Positions 1-10,543 of a stretch of 64,000 nucleotides of DNA are shown here, piece by piece (the first letter of the stretch is position 1; each line of letters begins with the position of its first letter). The notes beneath the pieces are model-generated. The model did not search any database. It saw only the letters and a list, made by a program, of their open reading frames with translations, and was not told the origin of the DNA. The DNA is taken from assembly GCF_009870125.1 (NCBI RefSeq), contig NC_046680.1, positions 3,038,001 through 3,102,000 of the forward strand, given 5' to 3'. Both the position numbers and the translations under genes were made by a program. The stretch is from Drosophila pseudoobscura. Taxonomy: Eukaryota > Arthropoda > Insecta > Diptera > Drosophilidae.

Positions 1-13
1 AGCACGGGTTGGG

Positions 14-1390
14 ATGTCAACCCAAACGTCGGTGGGAAGCGTGACTGCTACCACCGGCGGGCACGGGGAGGAGCGATCCTCTCTGCGTGTCGCCAGCGGT
101 CACACCTCAGACTTGGCGGGAGCAGGCCAAGTCAGTTGTAAAGCTACTGCCACAATAACAACAACAAAAACAACGCACTCCGCAGCCTGCAAGTTGAGCC
201 GCACGGATGCCGTAGTCGACACGGACATGGATCTGGAGAGCGTGCTCTCTCTGAGCATGACGGAGGAAGAGAGCCTTCACCAGCTCCCTGCGTAGGGAAG
301 GGCCGAAGCATTCCAAGGAGGGGATGAAGGCCAAAGAACGATACAAAGCGGCCCTCAATATCAAAAGCCGGCTGCAAGGTAAAGCAGGCATCTCCCAGGA
401 GGAGAAGGTCAAGCTAGCCTGGGCCGAGCAGCGAGTAGAGGAGGGCCGAATACCTTACGCCCAGATGCCACAGATGAGGGCGTCGAATGGCGAATATGCC
501 AATAAGGTGGAGGAGAATATGGCCACCAAGAGGCAACGCTCGACTGAGAGTGCCATTAAAGACACTCCGGCGAGCAAGCGGCAACGCGGGCCCAAGAGTG
601 CAGCCCCTCCACCGAAAGTGGTCAAGAAGCAATCGAAATAGTAAGCGAAGGTCAGCGATGTGACCAAACGACATTTGATCGTGGCACTCATCGACCGGAG
701 CGAGGAAAACGGCAAGATGCACACATGGGGGAAAACCCCGCGGCCCCTATGCCCACGTTTGATGGTGCTGGGTGGCTACATGGGGTTAAGATCCTAAAGT
801 GCAACGACGATCCAACCCTAAGGTGGCTGACGCGTACGGTATGCCAACTGGAGGCGATGGCTGGGTGGCTACATGGGGTTAAGATCCTAAAGTGCAACGA
901 CGATCCAACCCTAAGGTGGCTGACGCGTACGGTATGCCAACTGGAGGCGATGTGGGAGGTGGCCAAGCTGGAGGTTGTGGACCGGGAGCTTATCCCATCC
1001 AAGCCTAAGGCGAAGGTACTCTTCCCCATCACAATCTAGGGGGACCGAGCGCTGAAGCTCCTTCAGCGGCAAAACGCGGACGTGCCAACGATCGATTGGA
1101 GGATCCTACACATTGGTAGCCCAACGAGGGGGGCCAATGTGTGATCCTCCAAATAAACAAGGAGGCAGAGGATGTGCTATATCCCAAGTTTGGGAAGATG
1201 GCGTGGGGATGGGTAGCGTCTACTTGCGCCTCAAAAAGCGACACCCTGAGGACAAGGACGCGCATACCCCGCAGGTAGGCGAGGTGGAAAAGGACTTTGG
1301 TCTCGAGTCCATCGTGGAGGCCGCCCAGGGTCTTGCGCTTGAAGACGAAGACGAGGAAGACGTTAGTAGTCAACCCGTCGGATGCGAGTG
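14..1390 (+). pseudogene. ORF1 (gag-like) remnant of the LOA/R1 element
   Basis: Open stretches at 14-295, 324-641, 725-1039 and 1113-1391 lie in different frames and read as one degraded nucleic-acid-binding ORF1. The segment around 324-641 is rich in Lys, Arg and Gln (KRQR, SKRQRGPKS), as expected for a basic ORF1 protein. I see no CCHC zinc knuckle, so the C-terminal part may be missing or frameshifted. ORF1 proteins coat the RNA to form the retrotransposition particle. Assignment rests mainly on position upstream of the endonuclease and on composition. It contains a 93-bp tandem duplication at 767-952. Confidence 0.5.
767..952. repeat. 93-bp tandem duplication
   Basis: Two essentially identical 93-bp units (767-859 and 860-952) begin GCTGGGTGGCTACATGGGG. 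The period is a multiple of three, so the open frame is kept and 31 codons are duplicated. Confidence 0.9.
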
Positions 1391-2009
1391 AGCCAGCCAC
1401 CCATGCTGAGTGGGCTGCAGCTCAACTTGCATAAAAGCAAGGTAGCGTCGGCGGAGCTCCTCATCGCCATGGAGCAAGGGCCCGCCGACATAGCTTTAGT
1501 CCAGGAGCCGTGGATCTCGTCAGGCAACTCAGTGGCCGTACTAAAGTCCTCAAATTACAACCTTCTCTACTCAACATCGGTAAGCAGGAACAGAACCGTC
1601 GTACTCGTACGAAAGGGAATCCATGCTTACCTTATGTCTCATTACAGCACGGATGACCTGACGGTTGTGATGCTGGAAAGTGAGGGAAAGCGCCTTCTGG
1701 TGGCTTCCTGATACATGGCTCACGACAGACCCGCACCACCCGACAAACTCAGGAGCCTGGTGACAGAAGCCGGCACCAAAACCTATCATCGGGACGAATG
1801 CCAATGCCCACCACAATGTGTGGGGAAGCACCGACATAAATGATACAGGTGAGTCACTCTTAGACTTTATACTAACAACTAGTCTATATATAGCAAACGT
1901 CGGGGAGGAGCACACCTTCGTAGGTCCGACCTCATCCAACGTGCTAGACCTAACACTTGCAACGGGAAACAGTACTACGGTATCTAGCTTTCCAAACGAC
2001 ATATTCTGA
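1382..2009 (+). pseudogene. Endonuclease domain, LOA/R1 clade, broken
   Basis: This encodes the exonuclease-endonuclease-phosphatase fold domain that nicks target DNA in target-primed reverse transcription. Visible blocks are QLNLHKSKVASAELL (N-terminal strand), ADIALVQEPWI (catalytic Glu), then a stop at about 1710. The domain continues in another frame at 1790-2009 with NAHHNVWGS (catalytic Asn/His region), ESLLDFI and VLDLTLATGN near the end. The frame change between 1710 and 1800 disables it. Sequence past 2011 belongs to a different element. Confidence 0.75.
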
Positions 2010-2011
2010 GG

Positions 2012-3182
2012 AAAGCTACTCTGGTCATCCGTACCCATACGGTTTACCGAAGTCGAACGGCATTTTCAGTCCCTTGTTAAATGAATGTTCCCTACTTCAT
2101 GATCTTCGACTAGTTAAGCCGGTGTTTTCACCGGGTCCAGACGGGGTTCCAGGTTGTGTACTCAGGTACTGCGCCAAGGCTCTGTGTGGACCTCTGCTTA
2201 AACTATTCACCCTGTCCATTGATTCTTCTTGCTTCCCCCCGATCTGGAAGGAATCGTTTATAATTCCTCTCCATAAAAAAGGTAGCAAGAGGTCCTCTTC
2301 AAAAACTCCCTCTCTTTACCAGTAAAGGTTTCTTCGGGAGTACCACAGGGCCGCCTTCTAGGCCCCTTACTCTTCACACTCTTTATTATTGACTTGCCTT
2401 CTGTATTAACATACTCTCGAGGACTTATGTATGCGGATGATGTTAAACTCTGTGTCCAGTACAAGGACATTTCATTTCATTCTCGCTTGCAATACGATCT
2501 CAATAACTTTCAGTCATGGTGTTGTGCAAACTTGTTACACCTTAATGCCTCGAAATGCAAAGTTATGACATTTCATCGTTCTAACCCTTTCTTGGCTCCC
2601 TACACTCTACTTGGTGGTTCTCTTGAGAGACTTACCCTGGTGGATGATCTGGGTGTTATGTTAGACCCCAAGTTAAAATTTTCCGAACACATTTCTACCA
2701 TGGTAAATAAGGCCATGGGCGTGCTTGGGTTTATAAAGAGGTGGTCAAAGAAATTTGACGACCCCTATATAAAAAAGACTCTCTATACCTCGCTTGTTCG
2801 TCCGATCTTAGAATACGGCTCCTGTGTATGGTGCCCTCAGTACAAAGTACACCAGGATCGTATAGATTCAGTACAGAAAAACTTTTTACTCCTTGCTCTG
2901 CGGGGCCTTAACTGGGATGCGGGTGTAAGACTCCCATCTTACTCTAGTAGACTACTATTATTAAACCTCCCATCCTTAGTTAACCGTAGAAAAATACTTG
3001 GTGTGATATTTATGCACAACTTGATCAGGGGTGACATAGACAGCCCTGATCTGTTGAGCCGCATAAACTTCACGATTCCTATTGGACTGACTAGAAATTT
3101 TATACCGTTGTTCCTTCAACTTCCTCGGATTATAGTTCCCTCTACCATATTGTATCCATATTGTATCTCTTCCTCTTATTAA
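2012..3182 (+). pseudogene. Reverse transcriptase remnant of CR1-like fragment 1
   Basis: The RT is recognised by SPGPDGVP (1957-2325 frame), FPPIWKESFIIPLHKKGSK, VPQGRLLGPLLF in another frame, then YADDVKLC (active site, about 2425) and the long C-terminal thumb through 3182 (LRPILEYGSCVW-type block, GLNWDAGVRLP, NRRKILGVIFMHN). Roughly the central RT core between the HKKGSK block and the PQG block (around 2285-2330) is deleted, and at least one frameshift separates the halves. The protein would have reverse-transcribed element RNA at the target site but cannot be active as it stands. Confidence 0.75.
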
Positions 3183-3240
3183 ATTTCTAAGCCTTACACA
3201 CCTTTATAGTAATTAGTAATTAGTTGCCTGGGATCCGCGC
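2012..3240 (+). mobile_element. CR1/Jockey-type non-LTR retrotransposon fragment 1
   Basis: This is the 3' part of a CR1-like element (Drosophila Cr1a-like by motif style), covering the RT and a short 3' tail. The end near 3205-3225 has short AATTAGT-type repeats (GTAATTAGTAATTAG), which fits the simple-repeat 3' end of CR1 elements. Two related fragments occur at 58480-58780 and 60490-63260. I see no target duplication: the 5' side joins LOA sequence directly. Confidence 0.7.
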
Positions 3241-4529
3241 GTATACAAAAAAAGACGGACGAAACAGACATGGCCCTATCGCCTCGGCTATTGTACTGAT
3301 AAAGATATGTATAGGACGGAAAAATGTATGGGATTTCATCAATTGAGAAAGGCTATGCCGATTTGGCTCAAATATTTTTTCAGTTGTTCTTATTACCCAG
3401 GAATAAATTTTAATAAACCTTACCGTGATCGGGAAACATTTTTTTTTTTACAATTTTTTTTTTGTCTCAGCCGTAGTACGCGAGGAAGCATTATATTATG
3501 TAATATTCGACGCTTGTCGTGGCTTTTCTAATTTGAAAAGCCAACGGCTAAGTTCCAAATTACCGCCTAAAACTAGGCCGTGAAAAAAATTCAAGGTGAT
3601 GATCTTGAGAGCTTATCACAATCTATTTTGCGACCAAGTGGCGACCAATATTGCTGTGCATGGACTCTGTATAACAGAAAGAGTCCTGATACATGTGTAA
3701 AAACGTTGGCTGCTGTATCTGGTAGTCCAAGCCTTGTTCCTCGCCCCCAAATAGTGGTACAATTCTATTGAGGTAATATCCATCCAGCTACAGCGTCCCG
3801 TTGGAAAATTTTATTATCTTTCTGCTTAGTATTAGCATCACTAGTACCTACGTATTGAAACGCTGGTCTAGAAGTTACTGATTGGGCAGTCCTGGAAACC
3901 TCAATTCTCGCCTGCCTGTGCAAACGTTCCCAAGCTTGAAGCCCACCATTTGAAATTCGGATAAGGCGGTAGCTGCAGGCATGGAATTACTCTCCTAGTA
4001 AGCCAGATGAGTGTGCTCTGCTTTTTTTGCCTGGATAAGTTGGACCTATGGGGATGATCTGAGTGACTGGCCTCGGCAGCAGCTGATGTTACCTGCGCCC
4101 GGGACAATCTCGTGCCACCTGCAGACATCGAGTAGGAACTCGGACTCCAGCCGGGAGGCATCAACCCAGCTTCGGATTCAGTTCTATGTGCTATCTTTTT
4201 TCGAAATTAGACCCGATATGTGAAAACACTGTCCTTTTATTATTCGCTTTCTGTTTAAAAAGGTTGTTTTGATACGACAAAAATGTTCAAGAGCCAGTTA
4301 GGTCCGGTATAAAATGAAAAGGGAATTCCTGTCCATGGTCTAAGACGATTATTTTTACAGTTTTGATGTTGGTTCCATCTACACAACGGAAGTTCTTTCT
4401 GCGTGGAAGCCAAAGTAACTATTCGTATCGTAAGTGATTAACATAGCAAAACGTAAGCCGTATGAGAAATGAATGTACGGTAACTATTCGCTGGTCCTTA
4501 ACCATGCCCCACCCCGTATACACATATTA
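3241..4529. other. Unassigned stretch, no recognisable gene
   Basis: About 1.3 kb with no long frame that resembles a known family on either strand. It has T-runs around 3440-3470. Weak minus-strand open segments between 3600 and 4160 could be an old retrotransposon, but I cannot name one. Confidence 0.5.
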
Positions 4530-5590
4530 CCTTTACCATAGAGGGACTTTCCCTAGGACCATTGTTTGTAGGGGGGCAGATTGCAGGATTGCAAAGTATA
4601 ATGGGGTGGCCTATGGCTGGGTGCACGCCCCCGACACGATCCATTCAAAAACGGTGCTCTGGGCCACCGCCAGGCCGTCCTCACGCGCAAGGAACCCGGG
4701 CTGGATCACCTTCGGGTAGACATCTGCTCCCAAGACGAGCGAGATTGTAGCCGGTCGATGGAACTGTTCATCGGCAAGCCTCAGGTCACCGAAACGCGCC
4801 CGGACGGAATCGCTCAGCTGTCGGGTAGGCGTGCGGATGCGCAAACGGGGCTCGACCTTTAGCATCGTCTCCAACTGGAAGTCGCCCATTTTGGCGCGGA
4901 TCACCGCCGTACACACTTTCTCGTCCCCCACACAAGTGGTGGGCAACTTGAAGGCGCTGGCCAAGGATTCGTCAATACAGCTCACCGGCGTGCATGGGTC
5001 GATGAGCTCCGCCGTCTCGAAGTTTTTGGAGCCCGTATCCAAGACCACCAGCGCCGTCGGGAGGATGATGAGGCTTCGATGTTGTAGAAGTGAGTCGACG
5101 GATGGTGCCGGGGTCCCTGCCACGGGGCGGCTCACGGGGAGACGAGGGCGGCGGTCAGCGTGGATGGCGACGATGCAGCCGAGGCTGTGCGGGCTGGACG
5201 CCGAGGTCGGCGTTTGACGTGGGGCGCTGTAGATGGCGACGATGTTCCTGAGGCCGAGCGGACTGGACGCCGAGTACGGCGTCTGACGTGGGGCGCTGTA
5301 GGTGGCGACGATGCTCGTGAGGCCGAGCGGACTGGACGACAAGACGAGGGTATTTGGAGTAGAGTGTGGTGGTTTTTGCCACACTCCCGGCACAGCCCGC
5401 CACTGCGACAATCCTGGCCGGAGGGTTGGTGGGCCAGGCAGTTCCCGCAATATTTGTTAATGAGGACAGCTCGGAGTCTCTTCTCAGGGCTCAGGCGAAG
5501 GAAATGGTAACAGGTCCGCAGCGGATAAACTCCTCGGCAGACCCGGCAACGGTACGAGTTGATCCCTCGATCACGACGGCTCTCCGTGGT
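4530..5590 (-). pseudogene. BEL/Pao zinc-finger plus protease fragment (second BEL element)
   Basis: Read from 5590 towards 4530, this gives a cysteine/histidine block of BEL gag type (CRVCRGVYPL..C, then YCGNCLAHQ, then CRECGKNHHTLL at about 5370-5590). A Pro/Ser-rich spacer with three imperfect copies of a roughly 75-bp unit follows (SARPQEHRRHLQRPTS-like, 5160-5340). Then comes a retropepsin-like DUF1758 domain (DTGSKNFETAELIDPC, catalytic Asp-Thr-Gly at about 5040) and the downstream VLGADVYPKV and FEWIVSGACTQP blocks typical of BEL proteases. A frame change falls near 5370. The fragment directly abuts the integrase end of BEL1, so two BEL elements were joined here. Confidence 0.7.
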
Positions 5591-5599
5591 TTACAACCG

Positions 5600-6355
5600 G
5601 TCTCTTGAGGGTACCGCGGGCAGTAAGGATATCCACCACACGGACCCTGTCGTCGGCACCGGGATACACGGAATTTATCCTTCCGAGCCGCCATTCGTTG
5701 GACGGCAGGTTATCCTCTTTAATGCAGATTTGGCGTCGGCGTCTGACACTTAGTCAGCTTGTGGAGCTACTTGAGGTATTCCTCCTTCCACCTTTGACAG
5801 ATTTGTTGGTTGAGGGCCTTCAAATGCTGCCACCGATTTATGATCGACGGAAGGTTTCCCTTGTTTCAGGTTCGGCCATTAAGGGTCCCCCAATAAGGAA
5901 GTGCCCGGGAGTGAGACTAGGAACTCCGTTGGATCGTCGGACATCAGTGAGAGTGGCCTGGAATTGAGACACGCTTCAATCTTCGCGAGCAGCGTAGAAA
6001 GCTCTTTTATCGTATACCTCCGAGTGGACGTGGCCTTGTAGAAGAGAGTTTTGAGTCTCTTCACTCCGGCTTCCCATAGACCTTCCATATGTGGAGCTCC
6101 TGGTGGGATGAAGCGCCACGAAGCCCGCTGATGGCCATACGCATCAGTCACCGAGTCCTTAAACGCGTCAAGGAAGTCATTGGAAAGCAGGGTTGCTGCA
6201 CCAACGAAAGTTTTTCCATTATCTGAATGGATACGCTGTGGACATCCGCGCCTTGCGACGAAACGAGCGAAGGCGGCGAGAAATTTTTCGGTGGTGAGGT
6301 CGGACGTGGGTTCTAAATGTATCGCCTTTGTGGAAAAACACACGAATACGCACAC
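5600..6355 (-). pseudogene. BEL1 integrase and C-terminal DUF5641
   Basis: 6355-5879 encodes the integrase core: VCFSTKAIHLEPTSDLTTEK after the first catalytic Asp region, RIHSDNGKTFVGA (second Asp), and HMEGLWEAGVKRLK (catalytic Glu). The end, 5870-5600, continues in broken frames with the RWQHLKALNQQ, RWKEEYLK, EWRLGRINSV and RVRVVDILTARGTLKRP blocks, which are DUF5641, the usual C-terminus of BEL Pol. At least two stops interrupt DUF5641. Integrase would insert the cDNA; this copy is broken. Confidence 0.8.
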
Positions 6356-6369
6356 ATACCCCTTCGTGA

Positions 6370-8122
6370 TCAGACATGCTCTCCCTGTATAGTTCCGTAT
6401 TTCGAAAGGACCCGCGTAATCAATCCCTGTATGCGGATATATGCACGGACTCGTAGAGCTCTCTCCAGATTGGAGAATCGTTCGAGGAAGTCTTCGGCTG
6501 GGTTGAGTGCGAAATGGGCTTTTACAGTTCGCTGCTCTAAGGTCATAACGGGGGAGTTATTAACTGGTGCCGGCCATTGATCTCGGCCCTTCTGCAGCCA
6601 AGTTGGTCCGTGCCACCAGAGTTGGTTCTCCACCAACTCCTGTAACGGCACGCCTCTGCTGGCTAAGTCCGCGGGGTTCTGTTCGGATGGAACGTGGCAC
6701 CACTTCTCAATATCGGTCGCTTGAGATATCCTAGTCACTCGGTTGGCCACGAACGTGGTCCAGTGACACGCGGACTTTGCCAGCCAGGCGAGGACTATGG
6801 TGGAATCGGTCCAGCAATAGCAGCTCGTACTTGCTGTTGGCATATTCGGCAGGATAGCCGCCGCCATTTCGGACAAAAGCACTGCCCCGCAAAGCTCTAA
6901 CACGGGTTTTCACGGGTGCGACTCGCGTTTTCACTGTGAGAAGCTGCACCTCGACCAAACGGTCAACCTCAATGCGCACGTAGATGGCAGCACCGTAAGC
7001 CCTCTCGGATGCATCGCAGAACCCATGATGTTCGACTTTTACCGCTGGCCGGGAGCCGACCCATCTTGGAATATGGATTTGGTCGAGAGCGGAGTGGCTC
7101 CGCAGGAAACTTTGCCAGCTCTGGCGCATCTCGCTTGGAAGCTCATCGTCCCATCCCAGGTCCTGCAACCAGATTTCTTGCATGAATATCTTGGACCGCA
7201 CAATGAATGGGGCCAATGAATCGGTGTAGTCGCGGATGTGTCCCTCCTTGTTTCGAAATAATATTCGGTGGAAAGGGGTGTGTTTCGGGTCAACCCAAAT
7301 TTGGCGATACATTTTGGTGATGTCCGCGTTGAAAACGTAGCGGAAATAACGCCACTTTAGGATCTGGAGGGTCAAGTCAGATTGGAGGACCGGGCCGGCG
7401 TGCAGAAGATCATTCAAACTCACACCGTTGGTCGACGGGCTGGATGCGTTAAATACCAAACGGACCTTCGTGGAAGTGCTCTCAGGCTTGAAGACAGCGT
7501 GGTGCGGAAGGTAGTGGGTTGAGGACCCATGAGTCGGAGGAACTTCTGTCACATGTTCAAGCTCTAGGTATTCTTGGATCACGGTGTCGTACTGCTCTTG
7601 TAGGGGACCGTTTGTTGCCCTTGAATACCCCAGATCTGATCCGAGATGATCTGGGTCGCGAAACGATAACGTGACGACGTATTTCCCGCTTGGCGTTCTT
7701 GACGTAGTTCGGAGGAAATTTCTTTCGCAGTACGAATCCGACTCGCTTTCTATTTTAGTAGGAATGTCCTCCACCTCCCAAAACTTTGTGAGGAGTTTGT
7801 CTAACGGAGTGTCTAGCTCGGTGAAAATTTGCGTGGAGAAGGATGCAACCCTGCCTTGCACCGTGTTTGGCACTGGGCCTGTAAGAACCCATCCGAAAAT
7901 GGTTTCCTGTCCGAGGAGAGATCCACAGATGTTCGTCTGTGAGCCGCTCAAGAGGATGGATGGAAGGATGTCGGCACCAATCAGGACATCTATTTGTGTC
8001 CGTAAAATGTACAAAAATGTCGTAAAATGTCGGGTCTGCCCATGGTAGGTTCGGCAAGTCTCGCAACGAGTGTTGCGGGATCGGATGGGAGGGAAGGCTG
8101 CCTGATAGTTCCGGCAGGACAT
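6370..8122 (-). pseudogene. BEL1 reverse transcriptase and RNase H, internally deleted
   Basis: 8122-6731 opens with the end of the protease linker (IDVLIGADILPSI, FGWVLTGPVP), then RT blocks: THYLPHHAVFKPES, KVRLVFNASSPS, SLNDLLHAGP, VFNADITKMYRQIWVD. Straight after this the sequence jumps to PFIVRSKIFMQEIWLQ, which belongs after the palm. The segment holding the catalytic YxDD box is missing. RNase H/connection blocks follow (HGFCDASERAYGAAIYVR; then in 6903-6370 CYCWTDSTIVLAWL, KWCHVPSEQNPADLASRG). The loss of the YxDD segment makes this RT inactive. Confidence 0.85.
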
Positions 8123-8732
8123 AGGCTGTGGCGTCCAAGTGTAAGCCCGGCTTAGTCGGGGAGCGGATGGAAAAATGGCAGAGCTTCTTGGACTGAGCGG
8201 ATATTGTCTGATTGAGGCCCGAGACCTGTGCCTGGGTGAGTCGGAATGGCAACTTAATGATCTGGAAGAGACGTTCCGTAATGAACGTCGCCTCGGAACC
8301 CGGGTCGATTAGAGCGCTGGCGCGAAAATTTGTCCCCAAGTGACAAATATTAATAATAGCCGTGCCCAGGAGTACCGCCCTTTTGCCATAGGCGAAATAG
8401 TTCTGAACGCTAGGCTGAGCTTCGGCAGGAGTCGGAAGTGGTACGGAATTGGGCACGGATTGGCTGGAAACTGGAGTGCCATGGTGCAGCAGCGTATGAT
8501 GCCGGTCTCCACACGTGTTGCAGTTGTGGGCACTTTGGCATTCACGAATCTGGTGACCTTTTGCGAAACAGTTTAAGAAAAGCTTTTTTTGCTTAATATA
8601 GCTGGAGCGAGCATCAGGTCTCATCTGAAGGAATTGAGGGCATACCCGGATCAGATGGTTCTCTGGAGCAAAGATCACACGTTCTCCGCTTCGGATCCAC
8701 AGTTGTTCCGAACGAGTGAACCCGCCTTGCAA
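7755..8732 (-). pseudogene. BEL1 zinc knuckles and DUF1758 protease
   Basis: From 8732 down: CFAKGHQIRECQSAHNCNTC and DRHHTLLHH form the paired Cys/His cluster of BEL Gag. They are followed by a Pro-rich spacer and the aspartic protease (SALIDPGSEATFI at about 8320). The active-site triplet reads Asp-Pro-Gly instead of the expected Asp-Ser/Thr-Gly, a change likely to inactivate it. The frame runs on past the protease flap into out-of-frame RT linker sequence. It would process the Gag-Pol polyprotein in virus-like particles. Confidence 0.75.
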
Positions 8733-9719
8733 CAGGGCTCCCTTGAGAACGGAATGGGTTGGGATTGCCCTTTGAACTCTCTGACATGGGTAGACTCGCC
8801 CTGGAGTGGGCCTGAGTCTCCATGCCTGGATGGCCGTCCTCGGTCACCTCGAGAGAAAGGTACCGCTCCGTCAGGAACTTGTCCATAGCGTGCCAGGTGG
8901 GAATTTCGGACTTGTGTGTCACGGACTGCTCCCAAAGCTCCAAAGTCGCTTTCGGCAACTTCGCGGATATGAGGTACACTAACACTCCGTCAGCGAAAAT
9001 GCTGTCTGTGGAGACCTCGGAGTGGTTGAGTGTCGTAAGGCACTAGTGGACGGCCCTATGAAGCTCTTTTAGCGCTGCAGCTGACTCGGTGATGATTTGG
9101 GGCAGACTGAAAAGGATCTTCAGCTGGGCTTTGAGTATCAGCCTCTTGTTCTGGAAACGCTCACGGTGGGCGCTCCGTGCGGACGCGAACCCTTCGTTAG
9201 TGAGTGGAGCCTGTGCCACTATGTCGTGGGCCTCACCGCTTGTTTTTTTGTTGAGGTGGAACAGTTTTTCTACTGGAGCCAACCTTGGGTTTTCTATGTA
9301 GATGGCGGTGAACAGGTCTCGGAACGTGGGCCACTGCCTCCACACAGGCCTCGAACTCCGCGTCCACCTTCGCCCACAGGCTTCAGAGTTGATCTCGATG
9401 GACTTGGGAGAGCGGGCGGGTTGGTGTGCTAGCATCAGGAGCGCTGAGCTTCTGAGCTTGCAGCCAAGGCAAACTAAGACCGTGCGGAACTGGCGGCCGA
9501 TTGGGCCATAGTGCTCGGAACCATGCGAGGGACGACCGAGGGGAGCAACAAGGCCTCAAAGGCATGTGGTGTGTGAGCCCTGGACGTGGTCGGACCACGC
9601 TCAGCTGGGGCTGGACGGGAAGGTGTGGGCGTAGTGATTGAGCCGTTGGAGCTGGGTGCATGGGTCAAACTCAGCGAACTCACCTGCTTCTTGCGAGATT
9701 TCTTCTCACCAGTGGGCAT
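8614..9719 (-). pseudogene. BEL1 gag remnant
   Basis: Three frames (9719-9474, 9435-9043, 8985-8614) read as BEL Gag. The start at 9719 gives MPTGEKKSRKKQ. The middle part has FRDLFTAIYIENPRLAPVEK and KILFSLPQIITESAAALKEL, typical of the DUF1759 capsid-like region (LPKI..SA..LR). The last part has KLPKATLELWEQSV and the WHAMDKFLTERY block. Gag builds the particle. Frame changes at about 9440-9470 and 8985-9040 break it. Confidence 0.7.
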
Positions 9720-10000
9720 GGTTGGCTGATGGTTTTGCGATAACGCGTATCAGAGTCGCAAAGCAGGTGAGCGGAAATGGAGAAGTGGAAGTTTTGAACG
9801 ACGAACCGTGGATATGTGGCCTTGGTGGAATTTACCGCGAGTATTTATATAGTAGACGTCGGGCACCGTTGCGGAATATACAAATATAAAATACTACGAT
9901 CAAATAAAAAAAAATGTCCAACCAAGAGCGACTAATGAGCAATGATATTGACAAGGTACCCCTATATAGAGTCGGTTGCAAAACGAACGTTGAAAACAAT
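9720..10000 (-). other. BEL1 5' leader (proximal part)
   Basis: No ORF. AT-rich leader between the gag start and the element C insertion. A TATATAAATA-like run lies near 9843-9855 on the minus strand. The distal half of the leader is at 53149-53340. Confidence 0.5.
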
Positions 10001-10005
10001 ATACC
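10001..10005. repeat. Left target-site duplication of element C (ATACC)
   Basis: ATACC directly precedes the left LTR of C (TGTTAAGACC) and recurs at 53149-53153 directly after the right LTR end (TTTGAACA). Five bp is a normal duplication length for BEL/Pao. Confidence 0.9.
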
Positions 10006-10445
10006 TGTTAAGACCTTAAAAGAAAAGTCTAGACATTTGCGAGTTGAATTGTAAATTCAAACTAAATTTTATTCTAAAATCAGAGCCTTACATGTGATTT
10101 GACAATGAGGTAGGAGGTACAATTTGGTAGTCTATAATTATCGTTAGACCTACGCAGAGGATACACTTCACTGAGGGTGTCTATTTGAGTACATGCTTAC
10201 ATTAGTTTTATTTTAGGACCGCATTTGTTAAGTGTTTTCTCCACTTGTGTTTTGTTGTCATATTAATGGGTTACAGATCTCTGTTTACACCAGTGCAGTC
10301 ATAACTTGTCTACTTTATGTGATTTCTTTAGAGTTCGGTGTTGTTCCATGAGTGAATGGGTAAAATAATCTATTTATGTTTAAACATAAATAGCAAGGGG
10401 CCGAAAGTGGCATTGTATTGACGATAATATGTTCATGTTTAAACA
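10006..10445 (-). repeat. Element C 3' LTR (left, intact)
   Basis: Begins TGTTAAGACC and ends GTTTAAACA on the + strand. It matches the split right LTR over its whole length with scattered substitutions. It is the uninterrupted reference that shows exactly where element A entered the other LTR (target ATGG near 10266). Confidence 0.9.
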
Positions 10446-10543
10446 TTCTGCAAAGGGCCGAAAGTGGCATTGTTTTGTATTTTGATTCTTGTGAAACTTT
10501 TTGTGTAAATTTTCTTTATAGCTATAATTACAAGTACAGATAA

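Larger units (their letters stand above)
1..2011 (+). mobile_element. LOA/R1-clade non-LTR retrotransposon remnant (5' part)
   Basis: This is a 5' remnant of a non-LTR retrotransposon: a broken ORF1 followed by an apurinic-type endonuclease domain. The endonuclease has the arrangement seen in R1/LOA/I elements: LQLNLHKSK near its start, ALVQEPW, and a later block with HHNVWGSTDIN. The reverse transcriptase that should follow is absent. The sequence switches to a CR1-like element at about 2011. A related RT scrap lies at 63416-63600, next to the third element A LTR. The clade assignment comes from protein motifs only; R1 versus LOA is not resolved. Confidence 0.7.
5591..10000 (-). mobile_element. 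BEL/Pao retrotransposon 'BEL1' (interrupted by element C)
   Basis: Minus-strand order from right to left is leader, gag, zinc knuckles, protease, RT, RNase H, integrase and C-terminal DUF5641, which is the BEL/Pao order. Its 5' leader is cut at 10000-10005 by element C and resumes at 53149-53340, where the flanking target duplication ATACC is repeated. Neither LTR is visible: the 5' LTR is lost at the junction with fragment E, the 3' LTR at the junction with the fragment at 4530-5590. Internal deletions and frameshifts make it defective. Confidence 0.75.
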
